DNA from: Commensalibacter papalotli (ex Servin-Garciduenas et al. 2014)
Lineage (GTDB): Bacteria; Pseudomonadota; Alphaproteobacteria; Acetobacterales; Acetobacteraceae
Length of the DNA stretch: 64,000 bases
NCBI RefSeq assembly: GCF_000527695.1
Contig: NZ_ATSX01000001.1
Coordinates: forward strand, 806,001-870,000
Direction: 5' to 3'
Below the pieces are notes generated by a model that ran no database searches, was not told where the DNA came from, and saw nothing but the letters and a program-made list of their open reading frames with translations. Positions 53,589-63,672 of this stretch are shown here, in pieces. Positions within the stretch are counted from its first letter, which is position 1. Every line of letters starts with the position of its first letter. Made by a program: the position numbers and the translations under genes.

Positions 53589-55799
53589 ATGACCGAGTAT
53601 TTAAACCAGCTAAATAACGCACAACGCGAAGCCGTAGAAGCAACAGAAGGGCCTGTACTGGTCCTTGCAGGTGCAGGTACAGGAAAAACTAAAGTACTAA
53701 CGACACGCTTTGCTCATATTTTACTGAGCGGAAAAGCTTACCCTAATCAAATTTTGGCTGTTACCTTTACGAACAAAGCTTCGAAAGAAATGAGTGAACG
53801 GATCGCTCACCTCATTCAACAGCCTATAGAAGGATTATGGCTAGGCAGTTTTCATAAGATATGTGCAAAAATGCTCAGAGTAAATGCTCAACTTGTTGGA
53901 CTAAGTTCAAATTTCACCATTTTAGATACAGATGATCAACTTCGACTTATAAAACAAATTATTCCTAATTATCTTATTGATATAAAAACAACCCCTCCTC
54001 AACTGATACTGGGAATTATCCAATCTTGGAAAGACAAAGGTTTTTCTTATGGAAATCTTGCTCCAAGTGAGAAAAACACCTCTGAAAAAGTAATTATTCA
54101 AGAAATTTATCATGCCTATCAAATCAGATTACAACAATTAAATGCTTGTGACTTTGGCGACTTAATGTTGCACATGATGAATATTTTTAACCAATATCCA
54201 GAAATATTACAAAAATATCAACGCTATTTCCGTTACATACTCGTTGATGAATATCAAGATACTAATACAATCCAGTATTTATGGCTTCGTCTTCTAGCAC
54301 AAAGATCGGGTGAAGTTGCCAATATTTGTTGTGTGGGTGATGATGATCAATCTATTTACTCTTGGCGCGGGGCAGAAATTGCCAATATTTTACGATTCGA
54401 AAAAGATTTCCCTGAAGCCAAAATTATTCGGTTAGAAGAAAACTATCGCTCAACGCAAAATATATTAGGTGCTGCCTCTGAACTTATTGATCATAACAGC
54501 GAACGCCTTGGTAAAAGCTTGCAAGCAGCCAATAAAGAATTACAAAACGAAAAAGTGCAGATTGCTTCGGTCTGGGATTCTGATGAAGAATCACGATTAA
54601 TCTGTGATCAAATTATACATTTACAAAAAGATGGTTATCGCTATGGCGATATGGCGATTTTAATGAGAACAGGCTCTCAGACACGTCCTTTTGAAGAGCG
54701 CATGATTACACTGGGATTACCATATAAAATTATTGGCGGCTTACGATTTTATGAACGTGCAGAGATCAGAGATGCCATTGCTTATATGCGTATTGTTGCA
54801 CAACCCAATGATAATCTGGCCTTGGAAAGAATTATCAATGTACCTCGAAGAGGTGTCGGCAGTGTTGCCTTACAAAAAATACACATGGCGGCGAGAGAAC
54901 TGGATATACCTTTATTACAAGCTGTGGATCATCTACTCATTAATAATATGCTTAAAGGTAAAATTTTTACCGAACTTACACAATTAATGAATTTACTGGA
55001 TCAAACTCGCAAGAAAATTGAAACAGAAGGCCATATCAGCGCCATTGACTATTTATTAAATGCTTGTGGCTATATTGATATGTGGAAACAAGATAAATCT
55101 ATAGAGGCTGCTGGAAGGTTAGAAAATATCAAAGAGTTATTCCAAGCTACGGCTGAATTTCCTTCATTAGTAGAGTTCCTTGAACATATTTCCTTAATCA
55201 TGGATAATGATGATTTATCAGGGGATGATAAAATTAATCTCATGACCCTTCATGCTGCCAAGGGATTAGAATTTAATATCGTATTCTTACCAGGATGGGA
55301 GGAAGGTCTTTTCCCTTCTCAAAGGACAATGGATGAAAGTGGAAATACCGGGTTAGAAGAAGAACGTCGCTTGGCTTATGTTGGTATTACCCGAGCCAAA
55401 CAACGCTTATTTATCTCTCATGCAGCCAATCGACAAATATATGGACAGTGGCAGTCTTCTCTACCCAGTCGTTTTATTGATGAGATTTCTGACAAATATA
55501 CCAAGAAAACATCTTATATTAAGCAAAGCCAGCAACGCTCTTTTCGCAAAAATACGTTTTCAGATAGTTATTCCTCTCCTAAATTTTCTTCACCGCAATC
55601 ACAAGGAGCTTCTTACTCACCATCAAAACGCACCTACTCTGCCCCTCAAAGTAAAAATATTCCTGCAGGCAGCCGTGTCTTTCACCAAAAATTTGGACAT
55701 GGAACTGTTCTCAGCACTGAGAATAATAAACTTGAAGTTGATTTTGATAAATCAGATATTAAACACGTAATTGACAGCTTTGTAACCTTAGAATCATGA
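53589..55799 (+). CDS. UvrD/PcrA-type DNA helicase
   Basis: Superfamily I 3'-5' helicase of 736 aa from the ATG at 53589 (MTEYLNQLNNAQREAVEA, the usual family start); the longer frame to 53475 reads into the radC promoter. Motifs: I GAGTGKTKVL, Ia FTNKASKEM, II VDEYQDTN, III DDDQSIYSWRGA, IV ENYRSTQNI, V LMTLHAAKGLEF and VI VGITRAKQRL. It acts in excision repair and clearing of recombination intermediates. The C-terminal 90 residues have a PcrA-like basic, Ser-rich linker and then GSRVFHQKFGHGTV, the tudor-like domain. Stop overlaps prmA by 4 nt. Confidence 0.93.
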   Translation: MTEYLNQLNNAQREAVEATEGPVLVLAGAGTGKTKVLTTRFAHILLSGKAYPNQILAVTFTNKASKEMSERIAHLIQQPIEGLWLGSFHKICAKMLRVNAQLVGLSSNFTILDTDDQLRLIKQIIPNYLIDIKTTPPQLILGIIQSWKDKGFSYGNLAPSEKNTSEKVIIQEIYHAYQIRLQQLNACDFGDLMLHMMNIFNQYPEILQKYQRYFRYILVDEYQDTNTIQYLWLRLLAQRSGEVANICCVGDDDQSIYSWRGAEIANILRFEKDFPEAKIIRLEENYRSTQNILGAASELIDHNSERLGKSLQAANKELQNEKVQIASVWDSDEESRLICDQIIHLQKDGYRYGDMAILMRTGSQTRPFEERMITLGLPYKIIGGLRFYERAEIRDAIAYMRIVAQPNDNLALERIINVPRRGVGSVALQKIHMAARELDIPLLQAVDHLLINNMLKGKIFTELTQLMNLLDQTRKKIETEGHISAIDYLLNACGYIDMWKQDKSIEAAGRLENIKELFQATAEFPSLVEFLEHISLIMDNDDLSGDDKINLMTLHAAKGLEFNIVFLPGWEEGLFPSQRTMDESGNTGLEEERRLAYVGITRAKQRLFISHAANRQIYGQWQSSLPSRFIDEISDKYTKKTSYIKQSQQRSFRKNTFSDSYSSPKFSSPQSQGASYSPSKRTYSAPQSKNIPAGSRVFHQKFGHGTVLSTENNKLEVDFDKSDIKHVIDSFVTLES

Positions 55800-56701
55800 C
55801 ATTAAAAATAAAAAGACACGCAACCGCCCTTGAAACTATTTCCGTAGTTGTTCCCGAAGAACACGTAGAAATCTTTGAAAATGCACTGGGAACCATATGC
55901 CCAACGGTGGGTATATTCGAAGAAGATTCTGACAAGAATATTTGGCGTTTAGAAGGCATTAAGGATGTTGGCTATGGCGAAGAAGAACTGGCCAATGCCT
56001 TAACATTGGCAAATAGTATCTCGGGCATATCCCCTGAATTACACAGAAAAGCAACCGAAAGTGATGGATGGCTTGCCAGAACCTATGAGGCTTTTCCTGA
56101 GCAAGTCATTGGTAAACGCTTTATCATTCGCGGCACTCATCTTGATGATACGCCTACACCTTCACATCTTGTATTAACATTAGATGCTGGGGTTGCTTTT
56201 GGTTCAGGCGAACATGGGTCAACTCGAGGCTGTTTAATTGCATTGGAAAAAATTGCACATAGCAAACCCAAACGCATTCTAGATTTAGGCTGTGGCTCTG
56301 GAATTTTGGCTATGGGTGCTGGGGCATTATTAAACAAAAAAGTCTTGGCGGTGGATATCGAACCTTGGTCAGTCAGAGCAGCTAAACAGAATGTTATTCG
56401 TAATGGATTAAGAAACCTGGTTATATGTGAGCATGGAAACGGATGGTTATCGCCTTCTATTCGTAAAAAAGCACCTTTTGATTTGGTTTTTGCTAATATT
56501 TTAGCCCGCCCTTTGTGTAAAATGGCGAAAGACCTTGCTAAAAACCTTGCACCTGGTGGTAAAGTAATTTTATCTGGATTACTGGCAACACAAATTCCAA
56601 TGGTATTGATTGCACATCAACGCCAAGGACTAAAACTACAAGAAAAAATTATTCAAGGCAGCTGGGCTGCGTTAATTTTATACAAACCGACAACATCATG
56701 A
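55796..56701 (+). CDS. prmA: Ribosomal protein L11 methyltransferase
   Basis: SAM-dependent methyltransferase that trimethylates L11. 301 aa; the N-terminal substrate-recognition part (TALETISVVVPEEHVEIFE) precedes the class I SAM domain with AFGSGEHGSTRGCL, ILDLGCGSGILAMGAG and the NILARPL catalytic-loop segment. ATGA overlaps on both sides, with uvrD before and the GNAT gene after, show a coupled operon. Confidence 0.92.
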   Translation: MTLKIKRHATALETISVVVPEEHVEIFENALGTICPTVGIFEEDSDKNIWRLEGIKDVGYGEEELANALTLANSISGISPELHRKATESDGWLARTYEAFPEQVIGKRFIIRGTHLDDTPTPSHLVLTLDAGVAFGSGEHGSTRGCLIALEKIAHSKPKRILDLGCGSGILAMGAGALLNKKVLAVDIEPWSVRAAKQNVIRNGLRNLVICEHGNGWLSPSIRKKAPFDLVFANILARPLCKMAKDLAKNLAPGGKVILSGLLATQIPMVLIAHQRQGLKLQEKIIQGSWAALILYKPTTS

Positions 56702-57204
56702 TTAATATTCGCCACGCCATTCATTCTGATCTACGTGATATTTTAGAAATTACCAATAATGAAATTATTAATGGTACTGCTTTTTGGATGACCATCCCCA
56801 GAACTTATCAAGAGCAAGTTCAGTGGTTTGAAGCTCGTGAAAAAGCAAACTATCCTGTCCTAGTAGCTGTTGATGAAACTCAAAAAGTATTAGGGTTTGC
56901 CTCTTATGGTTCATTTAGACCTTATGACGGTTATAAACATACGGTTGAACATTCTGTTTATATCTCTCCCAAAGCTCAGGGCAAGGGTGTTGGTAAAGCT
57001 TTGTTAAAAAACCTCATCTCTTATGCACAAAATCATCATGTCCATACAATGATTGCGGCCATTACAGAGGGTAATACTGCTTCTATTCGCTTACATGAAT
57101 GGTTTAATTTTAAACATGGTGGCGTTCTACCTCAAACAGGTGTTAAATTCGATCAATGGTTAAATCTACTTTTTATGTATAAAATTTTAAAATCTGATCT
57201 TTAA
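56698..57204 (+). CDS. GNAT-family N-acetyltransferase (phosphinothricin acetyltransferase-like)
   Basis: 168 aa. IRHAIHSDLRDILEITNNEI and WFEAREKANYPVLVA resemble the PAT/bar subgroup; the acetyl-CoA loop is QGKGVGKALLKNL. Members acetylate phosphinothricin or, in many bacteria, methionine sulfoximine and similar amino-acid analogues. The start overlaps prmA by 4 nt. Substrate assignment is tentative. Confidence 0.8.
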   Translation: MINIRHAIHSDLRDILEITNNEIINGTAFWMTIPRTYQEQVQWFEAREKANYPVLVAVDETQKVLGFASYGSFRPYDGYKHTVEHSVYISPKAQGKGVGKALLKNLISYAQNHHVHTMIAAITEGNTASIRLHEWFNFKHGGVLPQTGVKFDQWLNLLFMYKILKSDL

Positions 57205-57228
57205 TTTCTTTAGGAAAACACTGAATTC

Positions 57229-58986
57229 ATGACACCAATACAAAAGCTTACGCAACTCCGCTCTATTTTAAAACAACAGAACCTAGATGGGTTTATCATT
57301 CAACGCGGAGATGAGTTTTTAAATGAATATGTTGCGCCATATGCCGAGCGCTTGTCATGGTTAACTGGCTTTACAGGAAGTGCTGGCATCGCAGTTATTC
57401 TTGAAAACAAAGCAGCAGTATTTTCCGATGGCCGTTATATTTTACAAATGCAACAAGAGCTGGATGAAACTTGTTGGAAAAATTTTCATATCTCTAAGCA
57501 CCGTCCCAGTCAATGGATTGCAGAGCAAAACGCAAATATAACTCGTGTGGGATATGACCCTAAATTAATGAGTGAAAGAGATTTAAAAGCCTTTGAGCAC
57601 TCTTTAATCACCATGGTTCCTATACCTCAAAATTTAATTGATGCTATTTGGATTGATCAACCAACCCCTCCGAATAAACCGATTACTCCTCATGAAGAGC
57701 GTTTTTCAGGACAAGATCATCAAGAAAAGATTAACAATTTACAACAAGAGCTTATTAAAAACCAACAAAATGCTTTTATTCTTTGCGACCCAGCTTCTAT
57801 CTGTTGGCTGTTAAATATCAGAGGGAGTGATGTTCCCTATACGCCTATTCCTTTGGTTTTTGCAATTATTAAACAAGATCATGTTTTTTTATACGCAGAA
57901 CCTTCTCAATACACAGAGGGTTTATCCGAGTTTCTTGGTGACCATATTCTTTTAAAATCTCATAAAGAATTGGAAAAAGATCTTGCTGGCTTTAGTAACA
58001 AAGCCATAGCATTAGACCCCATCCAAACGCCAGTTTGGTTTATACAAACCCTAGAACAATATAACGTCACTATTAATAAACGTACCAATCCTTGTATTGC
58101 CCTTAAAGCTTGTAAAAATAAAACAGAACAAGATGGCGCACGACAAGCCCATATTCGAGATGCGGTAGCAATGTGTCGATTTTTATATTGGTTAGAAAAA
58201 TACGGTATTGGTCAAAGTGAAGTTGAGGTTGCAAGTAAACTTAATGCTTTCCGCCAAGAGTCTGGAGATATATTTTATAAAGAAGAAAGTTTTCCTGCTA
58301 TTTCAGGGGTTGGGGCCAATGGTGCCATTATTCATTATCATGCAACCCCAGAGAATTGCTCAATACTGAAAGAAAATCAAACTTACTTAATTGATAGTGG
58401 TGGCCAATATCTTGATGGTACGACCGATATTACCCGTACTATATGGCTTGGTAACAATATTGCTCCAATGTCTGTAAAAGAAGCTACAACACGCGTATTA
58501 CAAGGGCATATTGCTATTTCTGCTGCTGTATTTCCACAAGGAACAACAGGAAGTCGTCTTGACGTTTTGGCCAGATATGCTTTGTGGCAACAAGGGCTTG
58601 ATTACGACCATGGTACAGGACATGGTGTTGGAAGTTATTTATCTGTTCATGAAGGTCCTTGCCGTATTTCCTCTATCCCTTTTCCTGTGCCTTTAGAGGC
58701 TGGTATGATTATTTCCAACGAGCCTGGATATTATCTTTCGGGACAATATGGAATTCGTTTAGAAAATCTTTTGCTGGTAACCACGGCTTCATTTGATAAT
58801 TTCTTGCAATTTGAGCCTTTGACTTTGGTGCCATTTGATCTCAATTTAATTGCAACCGAGCATTTATCTCCAACTGAAAAAAATTGGCTTAATCAGTATC
58901 ATCAAAAAGTTCACAAGACGATTTCGCCCTATCTTGATATCGAAGAGCAACAATGGTTGCAAAGCGCGTGTGCGCCTGTAACATAG
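57229..58986 (+). CDS. Xaa-Pro aminopeptidase (M24 family)
   Basis: 585-residue aminopeptidase P of the long type. Two creatinase-like N-terminal domains (FIIQRGDEFLNEY; GRYILQMQQEL; later NIRGSDVPYTPIPLV) precede the pita-bread M24 domain with the metal residues: Asp in IDSGGQYLDGTTDITRT, His in GHGVGSYLSVHEGP, and Glu in SNEPGYYLSG and GIRLENLLLV. It releases an N-terminal residue next to proline. It lies 24 nt after the GNAT gene and may be in the same operon. Confidence 0.93.
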   Translation: MTPIQKLTQLRSILKQQNLDGFIIQRGDEFLNEYVAPYAERLSWLTGFTGSAGIAVILENKAAVFSDGRYILQMQQELDETCWKNFHISKHRPSQWIAEQNANITRVGYDPKLMSERDLKAFEHSLITMVPIPQNLIDAIWIDQPTPPNKPITPHEERFSGQDHQEKINNLQQELIKNQQNAFILCDPASICWLLNIRGSDVPYTPIPLVFAIIKQDHVFLYAEPSQYTEGLSEFLGDHILLKSHKELEKDLAGFSNKAIALDPIQTPVWFIQTLEQYNVTINKRTNPCIALKACKNKTEQDGARQAHIRDAVAMCRFLYWLEKYGIGQSEVEVASKLNAFRQESGDIFYKEESFPAISGVGANGAIIHYHATPENCSILKENQTYLIDSGGQYLDGTTDITRTIWLGNNIAPMSVKEATTRVLQGHIAISAAVFPQGTTGSRLDVLARYALWQQGLDYDHGTGHGVGSYLSVHEGPCRISSIPFPVPLEAGMIISNEPGYYLSGQYGIRLENLLLVTTASFDNFLQFEPLTLVPFDLNLIATEHLSPTEKNWLNQYHQKVHKTISPYLDIEEQQWLQSACAPVT

Positions 58987-59068
58987 TTGTTCCTTTTCTA
59001 TTTTATAAAAAACTTTATAATATAATTAAAACACAGTCATGTTGAACTTTATTTAAAGGAAATTTTAA

Positions 59069-60097
59069 ATGTCTAATGCTAATTTAATTCCCGTAACCCT
59101 TATTCCTGGCGATGGTATTGGCCCAGAAATTATTAAATCTACGCTTGAGATTTTAGAAACAATTAAAGCGCCATTTCAATGGGATAAACAATTAGCAGGC
59201 ATGGCTGCTGTTGATGCATCAGGAGAGCCTCTTCCTCAACAAACCATAGACAGTATTCATAAAACTGGTTTGGCTTTAAAAGGCCCTTTGACAACACCTG
59301 TTGGTAAAGGATTTCGTTCTATTAATGTAACTTTACGCAAAGAATTTGGCCTTTATGCCAATGTCCGTCCAACTCGCACTTTGATTCCTGGTGGACGTTT
59401 TGAAAATGTAGATATTGTTTTAGTTCGTGAAAACCTTGAAGGGTTTTACGCTGCTATGGAACATTATATTCCTGTTGATGATGATCAAAAAGCGATTGCG
59501 ACTTGTACAGGATATACATCTAGAAAAGAATGCCGCCGCATTGTAAAATATGCATTTGATTATGCTGTGCTACATGGCCGTAAAAAAGTAACTTTAGTTC
59601 ATAAAGCTAATATTTTAAAAGAGCTTTGTGGTTTATTCCTTGAGGAAGGTCGCAAAGTTGCCAAAGAATACGAAGGTAAAATTGCTTGCGAGGAACGTAT
59701 TGTTGATGCGTGTGCTATGGAATTAGTGATTAAACCTGAAACTTATGATGTCATTGTTACTACGAATTTATTTGGGGATATTCTTTCTGATTTAACCTCT
59801 GGGTTGATTGGTGGTTTAGGAATGCCTCCTGGTGCTAATATTGGTGAAAAAGCTGCTATGTTCGAAGCTGTTCATGGTTCAGCCCCTGATATCGCTGGGA
59901 AAAATATGGCTAACCCTCTTGCTGTATTACGTGCCTCGGCAATGATGTTAGAGCATGTTAAACGTGAAGATCTGGCAAAACGGATCGAATCAGCCATTGA
60001 AAAAGTTGTAGTACACGATAAAATCCGTACCAAAGACCTTGGTGGAAACGCATCCACAACCGATATGACCGCCGCGTTAAAACAAGCAATTGCATAA
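59069..60097 (+). CDS. Isocitrate dehydrogenase, NAD-type
   Basis: Beta-decarboxylating dehydrogenase of the NAD-isocitrate/3-isopropylmalate group, 342 aa. Motifs: LIPGDGIGPEI (11-21), the phosphate-binding RSINVTLRKEFGLYANVRP (93-112), YTSRKECRRIVKYAF, the catalytic Lys in HKANILKEL and the NAD loop EAVHGSAPDIAGKN. The absence of Ser/Thr insertions and its fit to acetic-acid-bacterium IDH suggest NAD use. TCA-cycle and 2-oxoglutarate supply. AAAGGA lies 8 nt upstream of the ATG. Confidence 0.9.
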   Translation: MSNANLIPVTLIPGDGIGPEIIKSTLEILETIKAPFQWDKQLAGMAAVDASGEPLPQQTIDSIHKTGLALKGPLTTPVGKGFRSINVTLRKEFGLYANVRPTRTLIPGGRFENVDIVLVRENLEGFYAAMEHYIPVDDDQKAIATCTGYTSRKECRRIVKYAFDYAVLHGRKKVTLVHKANILKELCGLFLEEGRKVAKEYEGKIACEERIVDACAMELVIKPETYDVIVTTNLFGDILSDLTSGLIGGLGMPPGANIGEKAAMFEAVHGSAPDIAGKNMANPLAVLRASAMMLEHVKREDLAKRIESAIEKVVVHDKIRTKDLGGNASTTDMTAALKQAIA

Positions 60098-60237
60098 TAT
60101 AAAATACAAATGTTATTTCAATGATTGCCCTAGAAATAACACTTTTAAGGTTGAATATTTCAAATAACATAATTTTTATATTAACTTTTTAAATAAGAAA
60201 CCTTATACTGAAATTATGATTTTAAAAGGAGTTTAAA

Positions 60238-60579
60238 ATGGCTAAGCCTTGTAAGAAAATATGGCGTACCCTTGTTGGGCTGGGATTTGCCGCATGCGGA
60301 ATCAGCAAAGTTATGGGTATTGAAATTCAAGAAAAAAGATTTTCACAACTAAATTGGACTCAGTCTAATATGAAGACAATTGGTGGTGCACAAATTGCTG
60401 GTGCTGCTTTGCTCAGCTGTAAAAAAACTTCAAAACTAGGTGCTTTATTATTGGCTGCCTCTGCATTATGTCTATTAATCACTGGATTAAAACATAATAG
60501 AAAACAAGAATTAGCAATTGATGGCTTGGGAATCTTTGCTGCTCTTTCAATTCTATTTTCTAAAAATTGTAAAAATTAA
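60238..60579 (+). CDS. Small DoxX-like membrane protein
   Basis: 113 aa, four hydrophobic segments (TLVGLGFAACGISKVMG; IGGAQIAGAALLSC; LGALLLAASALCLLITGL; AIDGLGIFAALSIL). The Gly-rich layout resembles DoxX-like quinol-oxidase-subunit relatives but several conserved residues are absent, so it is only a likeness. AAAAGGAG lies 8 nt upstream of the ATG. A terminator follows. Confidence 0.62.
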   Translation: MAKPCKKIWRTLVGLGFAACGISKVMGIEIQEKRFSQLNWTQSNMKTIGGAQIAGAALLSCKKTSKLGALLLAASALCLLITGLKHNRKQELAIDGLGIFAALSILFSKNCKN

Positions 60580-60606
60580 TTATAAATTTTCTAATTAAGA
60601 TATTAA

Positions 60607-60639
60607 TAGCTCTTTTATAGTTATAAAAGAGCTATTTTT
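60607..60639. terminator. Bidirectional terminator between the DoxX-like gene and the lipoprotein pair
   Basis: 13-bp complementary arms TAGCTCTTTTATA / TATAAAAGAGCTA with a very short loop, followed by five T on the plus strand. Confidence 0.8.
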
Positions 60640-60643
60640 GTAT

Positions 60644-61111
60644 CTACATATTACCTAAAATATTAGATAATGCATTGAGATCTTGCGCTGAAGGATCAGT
60701 TGATACCTTGGCACGTTTTGCATTATAAGCTGCTAATTGCTTTTCTTTTGATTGCAACTCTTTGGATGTCAAAGAATGGTTTGCTTTGGCTTGCTGTAAT
60801 TTTTGACGCGCGGCCCATGCTTGGCTATCAATCTTACTCAACTCATTTCTGCGTTGTGCAATACTGTCTTGAAGTTGATTGGCCTGTTGATATGATTGCT
60901 GAGCTTGCTGTTGTTTTTGCGCGGCATTTTGCTTTTCGGAACCCAATTGAGTTTGCAAATTTTGAGTACGGTTTTGATATCCTCCTCCTACAGAACATCC
61001 AATACCTGAAAAAAAACCAGCCTGATCTGGATTACAATCTTGCGTAGAAGAGCAGCCTGCTAACAACAATATTCCTGTCAATGGCAAGAAAAAACGAAAA
61101 GACTTTATCAT
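60644..61111 (-). CDS. Coiled-coil lipoprotein
   Basis: From the ATG at 61111 (GAGGG upstream) the product is 155 aa. A basic start and hydrophobic run end in lipobox LLLAGC. The mature part is a long Gln- and Ala-rich helix (QKQQQAQQSYQQANQLQDS; ELSKIDSQAWAARQKLQQAK), expected to form a coiled coil in the periplasm. It starts 2 nt after the glycine-zipper lipoprotein, so the two act together. The longer frame to 61180 is not used. Function unknown, presumably envelope structure. Confidence 0.72.
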   Translation of the reverse strand: MIKSFRFFLPLTGILLLAGCSSTQDCNPDQAGFFSGIGCSVGGGYQNRTQNLQTQLGSEKQNAAQKQQQAQQSYQQANQLQDSIAQRRNELSKIDSQAWAARQKLQQAKANHSLTSKELQSKEKQLAAYNAKRAKVSTDPSAQDLNALSNILGNM

Positions 61112-61112
61112 T

Positions 61113-61805
61113 TTACCCTCTTGTTTGGCTATAACCAGTTGGCTGAGCCCCCATTCCAGTGGCCAATACGTTTTCAGCATACTTTAAACGATTAATCGCA
61201 TCGTCTGTTTGTTGTGCTTCTTGAGTAAATCGGGGATCTTTGGATAATGTCGCATATTGATGCATTTGACGACTTTGCTCTGAGTAATAATTAATCTTAC
61301 TATTCAAATCAGTAGAAGTTTTTTGAATTTTCGTTAATTGGCGTTTATATTGTGTTGTTGAGATTTTTTTAGATGCGATTTGTTGGTTTAATGTTGCCAA
61401 TTGTTTTTGGGCAGCATCCACTTGTTGTGCTGCTTGCTGTGCATCTGATTGCGCTGTCAAAGCGATTTGATGTGCAGCCGCAATTTGTTGATTTAACTGA
61501 TCCTCGGTCATTTGTTGATTTTGGTTACGTTCAGCAACCATGTATCCCGTACCAGTTCCCAAAGCTGCGCCACTTAATGAACCAATTAACAATCCTTTTT
61601 TACCTCCAGCAAGACCACCCACCAATGCACCTAATGCTGTACCTGCTATGGCACCTGTTCCCATTGTATTATTATACTGAGCATTGCGCTGATTTTGTCT
61701 GTTTTGTTCAGGCGTTAAATTAGGGTTATTGGTCGCAGAGCAAGCAGATAACATGACACAAGTTGTGCCAATGGTAATTAATTTATAAAAACTATATTTA
61801 CGCAT
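61113..61805 (-). CDS. Glycine-zipper coiled-coil lipoprotein
   Basis: 230 aa. Signal peptide with lipobox MLSAC (residues 18-22), then a glycine-zipper segment (GTGAIAGTALGALVGGLAGG; GLLIGSLSGAALGTGTGYM) typical of membrane-inserted oligomeric lipoproteins, and a Gln/Ala-rich helix (AQSDAQQAAQQVDAAQKQLA). First of a two-gene unit with the coiled-coil lipoprotein. Its partner and zipper suggest a periplasmic complex at a membrane. Not recognised further. Confidence 0.75.
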   Translation of the reverse strand: MRKYSFYKLITIGTTCVMLSACSATNNPNLTPEQNRQNQRNAQYNNTMGTGAIAGTALGALVGGLAGGKKGLLIGSLSGAALGTGTGYMVAERNQNQQMTEDQLNQQIAAAHQIALTAQSDAQQAAQQVDAAQKQLATLNQQIASKKISTTQYKRQLTKIQKTSTDLNSKINYYSEQSRQMHQYATLSKDPRFTQEAQQTDDAINRLKYAENVLATGMGAQPTGYSQTRG

Positions 61806-61950
61806 TTATCAATGACCTTCTATTTAAATTATCTGTCATAGATTTTTACAATAAATAACTCGGTAGTGTATGAATATTAAACATGTTACAATATATATAC
61901 AAATAGGGTTGTATTTTTACCACTTTCATTAAAAGCACTTTATTTTTATA

Positions 61951-63660
61951 ATGCTTATCTATAGGGATAAAGCATTACTCGCTATTTTTTCAAAGACTAT
62001 CTCAATGTGCTTTTCTTTTCTATTGCGATCATTACTTTTTACCGGAACTTTATACATAACAATGTCTGGATCTTTCGCTGATACTCCTCAAATAGAATCA
62101 AAAAATGCTCCTGTGATTTCATTACAAAATCAAGGTAAAATCCAAGGGATTTTTGATAGAAATTTAGTTATTTTTAAAGGGGTTCCGTATGCTAGTCCCC
62201 CAGTTCAATCTTTTAGATGGTTACCTCCACAGCCTGTTCAAAAATGGCAAGGTATAAAAGAAACGACACGGTTTGCTCCAATTTGCAGTCAAAAGGCGAC
62301 TAGTTGGGATACTGATCCAGCTTTAAAAAACACTAGTGAAGATTGTTTATATTTAAATATTTGGGCACCCAAAGCGTTTTTTGATCATCCACAGGATCAA
62401 CATTTATATCCTGTTATGGTATGGATACATGGTGGCGCATTTGTTTCTGGTGGCAGCTCTTTGGAAATTTATAATCCGTCTGCTCTTGCTCAACAAGGAA
62501 TTGTTGTAGTCAGTTTTAATTATCGTTTGGGACGTTTTGGTTTTTTTGCTCACCCTGCTTTAAAGCAAGAGAGTGAAGAAGATCAATGGGCTAATTATGG
62601 CTTAATGGATCAAATAGCAGCTTTAAAATGGGTAAAAAATAATATTATATCCTTTGGTGGGGACAGCAATAATGTAACTGTTTTTGGAGAATCTGCTGGA
62701 GGGGCCTCCATTATTTCGTTGATGACTATTACTGATGCCAAAGGTTTATTTGACAAAGCAATTATTCAATCTGGAACAGGGCATTCCAAAGCATTCCCTC
62801 TTACCCCCCAAAATCAAGCTGAAGCAATAGGAATTAATTTTGCACAAAAGCATCATATTTTAAGTAGTGGTGTTGATGCCTTACAAGAGCTTAGATCTTT
62901 ACCAACAGATTATATAATTGATGATTTAAATATACAAAATTTGCAGCCTAATTTATTTGCAGGATTAATTATTGATCAAACCTTATTAACTCAATCTCTT
63001 GAAGAAGCATATGTTAAAGGAGATTTCTATCCTGTTCCTTTGTTAATTGGAGATACGGATGGTGACGGTTTATTATTATCTAAAACCTCTTTAGCTGATT
63101 TAGCCAAAGATCTTCATACAACGACAGAAGCCATTAACCATATATATAATCCAGACAATAAAAAGTCTGAATCTAGTATTATTCATCAACTTATTGCTGA
63201 TACTCAGATTTTAGAACCTACACGCCTACTTGCACATCAAGTTGCAAGTAAAAATAAACCTGTATACCGTTATCGCTTTTCATATATTGCGGATGCTGCT
63301 CGTTCCTATAGCTCTTTTGGCGCAACGCACGCATCGGAAATTCCCTATATATTTGATAATTTATCTAAAGCTTATCGTTCTGTAAGTAACCAAGATCATG
63401 CTATGGCCAAGGCTATTATGATGTCATGGGTTAATTTTGCCAAGAATGGTAACCCATCCGTCCAAGGGTTTCCAATTTTTTTGCCAATTAATCAGGCACC
63501 AGAACAATTGCTGCATTTTGGTATGGATGGAATTAAATTTGAAAAAGACCCTTTTAAAAATCGACTAGATTTTATTGAAAGTATTTTTACAAAGAAAAAT
63601 AGCAAAAACAAACAGGATATTCCAGTAAATAAAAATCTACCGAAATATCCTACTCGTTAA
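61951..63660 (+). CDS. Type B carboxylesterase
   Basis: 569 aa with a signal peptide (LLRSLLFTGTLYITMSGSFA); the start may be the ATG at 61951 or the one at 62005. Family features: FKGVPYASPP, SEDCLYLNIW, the oxyanion HGGAFVSGG, nucleophile FGESAGGAS and the catalytic His in GATHASEIPYIF. The acidic triad member, usually Glu in a DEG context, appears as Asp in LIGDTDGDG, an uncommon variant. Expected to act on ester substrates in the periplasm or outside the cell. Confidence 0.85.
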   Translation: MLIYRDKALLAIFSKTISMCFSFLLRSLLFTGTLYITMSGSFADTPQIESKNAPVISLQNQGKIQGIFDRNLVIFKGVPYASPPVQSFRWLPPQPVQKWQGIKETTRFAPICSQKATSWDTDPALKNTSEDCLYLNIWAPKAFFDHPQDQHLYPVMVWIHGGAFVSGGSSLEIYNPSALAQQGIVVVSFNYRLGRFGFFAHPALKQESEEDQWANYGLMDQIAALKWVKNNIISFGGDSNNVTVFGESAGGASIISLMTITDAKGLFDKAIIQSGTGHSKAFPLTPQNQAEAIGINFAQKHHILSSGVDALQELRSLPTDYIIDDLNIQNLQPNLFAGLIIDQTLLTQSLEEAYVKGDFYPVPLLIGDTDGDGLLLSKTSLADLAKDLHTTTEAINHIYNPDNKKSESSIIHQLIADTQILEPTRLLAHQVASKNKPVYRYRFSYIADAARSYSSFGATHASEIPYIFDNLSKAYRSVSNQDHAMAKAIMMSWVNFAKNGNPSVQGFPIFLPINQAPEQLLHFGMDGIKFEKDPFKNRLDFIESIFTKKNSKNKQDIPVNKNLPKYPTR

Positions 63661-63672
63661 GTAATCATGTGA

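Noticed and set aside
61373-61723. 116-codon plus-strand frame opposite the glycine-zipper lipoprotein
   Set aside because: It is an antisense shadow of the lipoprotein gene and has no ribosome binding site.
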